From assembly GCA_045631305.1 (NCBI GenBank), contig JAZQUM010000037.1, forward strand, positions 1-10,199: a stretch of DNA of 10,199 nt. Direction: 5' to 3'. Shown piece after piece: positions 7,321-10,199 of the stretch. Source of the DNA: JAZQUM01 sp045631305 (GTDB lineage: Bacteria; Bacillota; Clostridia; Oscillospirales; Oscillospiraceae). The notes under the pieces were generated by a model. The model saw nothing but the letters and a program-made list of their open reading frames with translations, was not told the DNA's origin and did not search any database. The position numbers and the translations under genes are program-made. Position 1 is the stretch's first letter. Each line of letters opens with the position of its first letter.

Positions 7321-7364
7321 AGAAAAAAGCACCCCGCGGCAAACGCGGAGTGCTTTTCTTTTTT
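7321..7364. terminator. Rho-independent terminator of the M20 peptidase operon, repeat copy 2
   Basis: The stem pairs 7329-7338 with 7344-7353 (one mismatch), the loop is GCAAA, and there is an A-tract on the left and a T-tract on the right. On the minus strand it ends the peptidase transcript: the peptidase TAA (7366-7364) is built from the first bases of the tract, and the hairpin is followed by six Ts. It is nearly identical to copy 1 at 5848-5891 and lies immediately upstream of the symporter promoter, insulating the two units. Confidence 0.88.
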
Positions 7365-8797
7365 TACAGCTGGCGCAGCAGGCGCACGTAGAATTCTGCG
7401 GTTTTTACCATGGTCTCGATGAGAACTCTTTCATCGTGGCCGTGGATCATGCCGCGCTCTTCCTTGGAGAGCTTCATGGCGCAGAAGCGATACACATGGT
7501 CGCTGATGCGGCAGTAGTGGCGGGAGTCGGAGCAGGCCATCATGAGATAGGGAGAGACGATGGCTTCCGTCCAGGTCTGGGCGATAGCGCGCTTGAGAAT
7601 GTCCCAGGCTTCGCCGGAAGTTTCGGAGCAGGGGGAAGGTTCGGTGCCGCTGACAAAGCGGATGTCAATCTCATCGTTATGGATGGTCTTTTTCAAACGC
7701 TCCATAACGGTTTCGTTGGATTCACCGGGAAGCACGCGGGTGTTGATGCCAAAGCTTGCCTTGGCAGGCAGCACGTTGTAGGCATCGCTGCCCTGGGCGC
7801 GGGTGAGAGCCACGGTGGTGCGCATGAGGGCGTTGAGCTCGCCGCCGGAAGCCTTGCAGATCATATCCAGCACGCCCTTGAAGCACCAGAGATTGGCGAA
7901 GATCAGGCGGTACAGGAAGGTGGAGTGGCGGCCCAGAGTATCAAACATTTCAGCCGCAGGCTTGGTGAGGCGGCTGGGGAAGGGCTTCTTTTCGATGTTC
8001 ACAATGGCCCGTGCCAGCTTACCCAGAGACTGGCGGGTAGGAGGCGTGGATGCGTGGCCGGGCTTGGCTTCGAGAATGAAATCGTAGTTGAGCCCGCCCT
8101 TTTCGGCAATGCCCACCACGGCGCACTCGCGCTTGACACCGGGGAACACGTTTTCCACTACGGCGCCGCCTTCATCCACCACGATGGCGGGGCGGATGCC
8201 GTGCTCTTCCAGATAATCCACGATGGCGGGGCAGGAGTTGCCGTCCACCTCTTCGTCGCCGGAGAAGGAGAGATAGAGGTCGTTTGCAGGTACGAAGCCG
8301 TCGGAAAGCATCTTTTCCAGCGCTTCCATCAAGCCGCAGAGGGTGCCCTTGGTATCCAGCGTGCCGCGGCCCCAGATGCAGCCGTCCTTCACAAGGCCGT
8401 CAAAGGCGGGTACGGTCCACATTTCTTCCACCACGGGAACCACATCGTAATGGGCCATGCAGACGGAGGCCTTCTCGCTGCTCTTGCCGGGAATGTGATA
8501 GAGCACGCCGGTTTCTCCGCAGCGGGTGAGGGTGGCAGTTTTGTGGATGAGGGGATAGCGGTCTTTCAAAAGATCGCGGAACTTCTTGAATTCGTTTTTG
8601 TCTACCAGGTCTTCATAGCGGTTGGAAACGGTCTTGCAGCGGATCATCTGCTGCATGCTTTCCACAATGCGGTCATGATCCAGGTCGATGGGGTCTTCTT
8701 CAAACTTTTCTTCTGCTGCGGGCTTGAAAGCGGCAGCGCGAAGGAGAAGCACCGCAAGAAAAATAACGAGAAAAGCGGGGATCAAAAGCCAAAGCAT
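7364..8797 (-). CDS. Membrane-anchored M20 family metallopeptidase, carboxypeptidase S / PM20D1-like
   Basis: A 477-residue dizinc hydrolase predicted to cut a C-terminal amino acid from a dipeptide, or the amide of an N-acyl amino acid. The catalytic set is visible: HYD (His116, Asp118), GRGTLDTKG (bridging Asp148), SGDEEVDG (Glu182 general base, Glu183 metal), VDEGG (Asp208) and a C-terminal IHGHDE (His452), the HxxNE-like metal ligand. GHAS with His248 sits in the dimerisation (lid) domain. The WTVPAFDG segment and the IHGxxE ending are typical of the carboxypeptidase S/PM20D1 branch rather than ArgE or DapE. Residues 2-20 are one hydrophobic helix followed by Arg and Lys, with no positive charge before it. 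By the positive-inside rule the catalytic domain would be cytoplasmic. The ATG at 8797 shares its A with the upstream TGA (TGATG) and has AAGGGG 8 bases before it; the longer frame's GTG at 8806 overlaps that site and is less likely. The family is firm, the substrate unknown. Confidence 0.92.
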   Translation of the reverse strand: MLWLLIPAFLVIFLAVLLLRAAAFKPAAEEKFEEDPIDLDHDRIVESMQQMIRCKTVSNRYEDLVDKNEFKKFRDLLKDRYPLIHKTATLTRCGETGVLYHIPGKSSEKASVCMAHYDVVPVVEEMWTVPAFDGLVKDGCIWGRGTLDTKGTLCGLMEALEKMLSDGFVPANDLYLSFSGDEEVDGNSCPAIVDYLEEHGIRPAIVVDEGGAVVENVFPGVKRECAVVGIAEKGGLNYDFILEAKPGHASTPPTRQSLGKLARAIVNIEKKPFPSRLTKPAAEMFDTLGRHSTFLYRLIFANLWCFKGVLDMICKASGGELNALMRTTVALTRAQGSDAYNVLPAKASFGINTRVLPGESNETVMERLKKTIHNDEIDIRFVSGTEPSPCSETSGEAWDILKRAIAQTWTEAIVSPYLMMACSDSRHYCRISDHVYRFCAMKLSKEERGMIHGHDERVLIETMVKTAEFYVRLLRQL

Positions 8798-9450
8798 CAG
8801 ATCCACCCCTTATTGTACATGATGCGGCCTGCGCCAAGAGCTACCAGCACGCCAACGGGCACCAGCACGCCAACGGAGGAGGCAAGGGAGGGGACAGCGG
8901 TGAAGAGCACCACCATGAAAATAAGAGGTACCAGAGCCAGCTTCCAGTTCTTGCTGACGTAAACCACTGCCAGGCCGCCGAAGAGGGAGGGCAGGATGTT
9001 ATCGAAAGCGGGTTTGAGAGTGGGGGAATTCAGGATGGGAGCAATAGCGGTCAGCAGGCACACACCCAGCGCCAGCACGATGGTGGTAACGATGGCGGAG
9101 GTGGCGATGGCGATGGTGGAGATGATCTCGCCTTCTTCGGTGTTAGCCTTTACGTCTGCATTTTCCATAGCAGTGAGGGCGCTGGGAGCCTTCAGGCTGG
9201 TGAGGTTACCGGTAACGAAAGCGAGATAAGTGCCGGCGGTACCCAGCATGGGGGTGTAGGTGATAACTTCGATGACGCCGACAGTCCAGTAAATGGGAGC
9301 AACGCCCAGAAGACCTTTCAGCACAGCGGTGAGAGAGGGCCACGCGTCATAACGCACGCAGATGGCAACGGGAACCATGAGAATAACGACCACGGCAGTC
9401 CATACCCAGATCTTGCCAAGGCGGTCTGTATTTTTCATATAATCGCTCAT
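8797..9450 (-). CDS. Small multi-pass membrane protein, family not recognised
   Basis: A 217-residue integral membrane protein with about five or six hydrophobic helices (roughly 14-32, 54-80, 109-135, 150-166, 170-186 and 190-207). The second hydrophobic stretch contains EVITYTPMLGTAGTYLAFVT (61-80), rich in Gly, Thr and Pro like a broken or re-entrant transport helix. It is followed by a hydrophilic loop with acidic residues (95-108, including NTEEGE). The last helix has a short internal repeat, VGVLVP/VGVLVA, encoded by a tandem 18-bp DNA repeat. The start is clear: AGGAGG at 9459-9464 lies 8 bases before the ATG at 9450. It follows the DUF5058-like gene by 16 bases and overlaps the peptidase gene by one base, so the three are probably co-translated. 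I infer that it pairs with the DUF5058-like protein as a transporter subunit; no function is established here. Confidence 0.85.
   Translation of the reverse strand: MSDYMKNTDRLGKIWVWTAVVVILMVPVAICVRYDAWPSLTAVLKGLLGVAPIYWTVGVIEVITYTPMLGTAGTYLAFVTGNLTSLKAPSALTAMENADVKANTEEGEIISTIAIATSAIVTTIVLALGVCLLTAIAPILNSPTLKPAFDNILPSLFGGLAVVYVSKNWKLALVPLIFMVVLFTAVPSLASSVGVLVPVGVLVALGAGRIMYNKGWI
8806..8811 (-). promoter_or_regulatory. Ribosome binding site that decides the peptidase start
   Basis: AAGGGG on the minus strand is 8 bases before the ATG at 8797. It overlaps the alternative GTG at 8806, which therefore has no usable site at proper spacing. It lies within the last codons of the upstream membrane-protein gene. 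Confidence 0.6.
8843..8876. repeat. Tandem 18-bp repeat within a membrane-protein gene
   Basis: ACCAGCACGCCAACGG occurs at 8843-8858 and again at 8861-8876, a period of 18 bases, so in frame. It encodes two copies of VGVLV in the last helix of the 217-residue protein. Confidence 0.8.
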
Positions 9451-9458
9451 ACTATAGA

Positions 9459-9464
9459 CCTCCT
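9459..9464 (-). promoter_or_regulatory. Strong ribosome binding site for the 217-residue membrane protein
   Basis: AGGAGG on the minus strand, 8 bases before the ATG at 9450, lies within the 16-base gap after the upstream TGA at 9467-9469. Confidence 0.85.
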
Positions 9465-9466
9465 TA

Positions 9467-10189
9467 TCAAGTCAAAATGGGGGTGATGACAACGGCGAAG
9501 ATCATGGCGCCAACCATGCTGATAGCCATTGCGTAAGTTTCCAGCCATGTCATGCGGCACTTCTTGATGAGAAGACCGCAAAGAGCCATGAGGAGAGCGG
9601 AGAAGAGCAGCACGAAAATGGGAATGAAGCCCTGAATGCCGCTGCGGACATCAGCAAATACCATGCCCAGGAAGGCGGAGATCATACCAAGGAACATAGC
9701 GGTGAGGAAGATGTCGCCCCAGCGGCTGTCCTTATTCTTGATCTTCAGCATGCCGCCGTTGATCTTCTTCATCAGCAGAGGGGGCAGGCAGATGCTGGGG
9801 AGGATACCGATGGTCATAACCCATGCGATGGCGGTAAATACCTTGGGGTCGGTGATCATTTCGGAAAGGGAGATGCCCAGCGCATTTGCGGTGGAGGTGG
9901 CTGCGGGCAGCTCATAGGTGATGGCGCCGATGACGCTCAGGCGGATCCAGGGCAGCGGAATGCCCAAAAACTTAGCCAGGGTGATGATGCCCACCAAAAA
10001 GGAAATAGCAGGGGCAATGGTGAAGACCGAAGTGGACACGATGGTCTTCTTCAAAGTGGCAGTCGAGATGCCCAGCTGTTTGCCACGGCGATAGGCCCGT
10101 ATCAGAAAGAAAACGGACTGAGCCAGAACAAACAGGATGACACCAAGGGCCACAATATATAAAAATGTACTGTTGGTGTTAAACTCCAT
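9467..10189 (-). CDS. DUF5058-like integral membrane protein
   Basis: A 240-residue membrane protein with about seven hydrophobic helices (roughly 9-30, 51-72, 83-103, 119-139, 158-178, 188-208 and 218-238). Features include APAISFLVGIITLAKFLGIP (59-78), ITYELPAATSTANALG (90-105) with an intramembrane Glu-Leu-Pro, and a basic cytoplasmic loop with KKINGG (141-146). Length, helix pattern and N-terminus (MEFNTNSTFLY) resemble the family catalogued as DUF5058; that is recalled, not searched. It is the first gene of the visible minus-strand operon. The start at 10189 has GGA seven bases upstream at the very window edge, so the ribosome site and promoter are cut off; the frame stays open to the edge, leaving a slightly longer form possible. 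With the next protein it may form a two-subunit transporter serving the M20 peptidase (inference). Confidence 0.8.
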   Translation of the reverse strand: MEFNTNSTFLYIVALGVILFVLAQSVFFLIRAYRRGKQLGISTATLKKTIVSTSVFTIAPAISFLVGIITLAKFLGIPLPWIRLSVIGAITYELPAATSTANALGISLSEMITDPKVFTAIAWVMTIGILPSICLPPLLMKKINGGMLKIKNKDSRWGDIFLTAMFLGMISAFLGMVFADVRSGIQGFIPIFVLLFSALLMALCGLLIKKCRMTWLETYAMAISMVGAMIFAVVITPILT

Positions 10190-10199
10190 AATGAGTTCC

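Noticed and set aside
5848..7364. The two 44-bp repeats as transposon ends or CRISPR repeats
   Set aside because: They are direct rather than inverted, 1.4 kb apart, each is a complete terminator at a gene end, and there is no transposase or spacer array.
7142..8962. 606-codon open frame on the plus strand opposite the M20 peptidase gene
   Set aside because: It covers parts of three minus-strand genes with clear motifs and crosses a terminator and a promoter. It has no motif of its own.

Overview
The window is GC-rich and densely coded, with strong AGGAGG-type ribosome binding sites, short intergenic gaps and intrinsic terminators. It is probably from an anaerobic, amino-acid-using bacterium, most likely of the Bacillota (Clostridia or Negativicutes type). 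That assignment rests on general style (the Shine-Dalgarno sequences, an NSS-type Na+ symporter, an M20 peptidase beside a DUF5058-like membrane protein) and is weak. There are no rRNA or tRNA genes, no CRISPR array, and no transposase or phage genes.

Left half, + strand (about 1-5840): three closely packed genes that look like one operon. The first is the 3' part of a very large protein that enters from outside the window. It has an alpha-helical, HEAT-like N-terminal region, a complete NadD/CoaD-type nucleotidyltransferase domain, a region with acetyltransferase-like character and a phosphoribosyltransferase-like segment. One base after its stop comes a divergent lactate/malate-dehydrogenase-family protein with an extra N-terminal domain of about 100 residues. 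A two-domain flavodoxin-like flavoprotein with a four-cysteine cluster follows 18 bases later. The domains suggest a nucleotide-cofactor or redox theme (NAD-type nucleotidyl transfer, an NAD-binding dehydrogenase, an FMN protein), but the substrate is unknown.

Middle (5841-7363): a bidirectional terminator separates this operon from a convergent minus-strand gene for an Na+:neurotransmitter-symporter (NSS/SNF) family transporter. That gene has its own well-formed sigma-70-type promoter at 7289-7317. It is bracketed by two almost identical 44-bp terminator hairpins in direct orientation (43 of 44 bases the same).

Right half, minus strand (7364-10189): a second operon, read right to left. It encodes a 240-residue, about 7-TM membrane protein resembling DUF5058, a 217-residue multi-TM protein with no recognised family, and a membrane-anchored M20 metallopeptidase of the carboxypeptidase S / PM20D1 type. 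The last two genes overlap as TGATG. The arrangement suggests a two-subunit transporter feeding (or fed by) a hydrolase of peptides or N-acyl amino acids, with the NSS symporter next door as a possible handler of the free amino acid.

Best candidates for something undescribed: the giant multidomain protein with its dehydrogenase and flavoprotein partners, and the pair of small membrane proteins coupled to the M20 peptidase.
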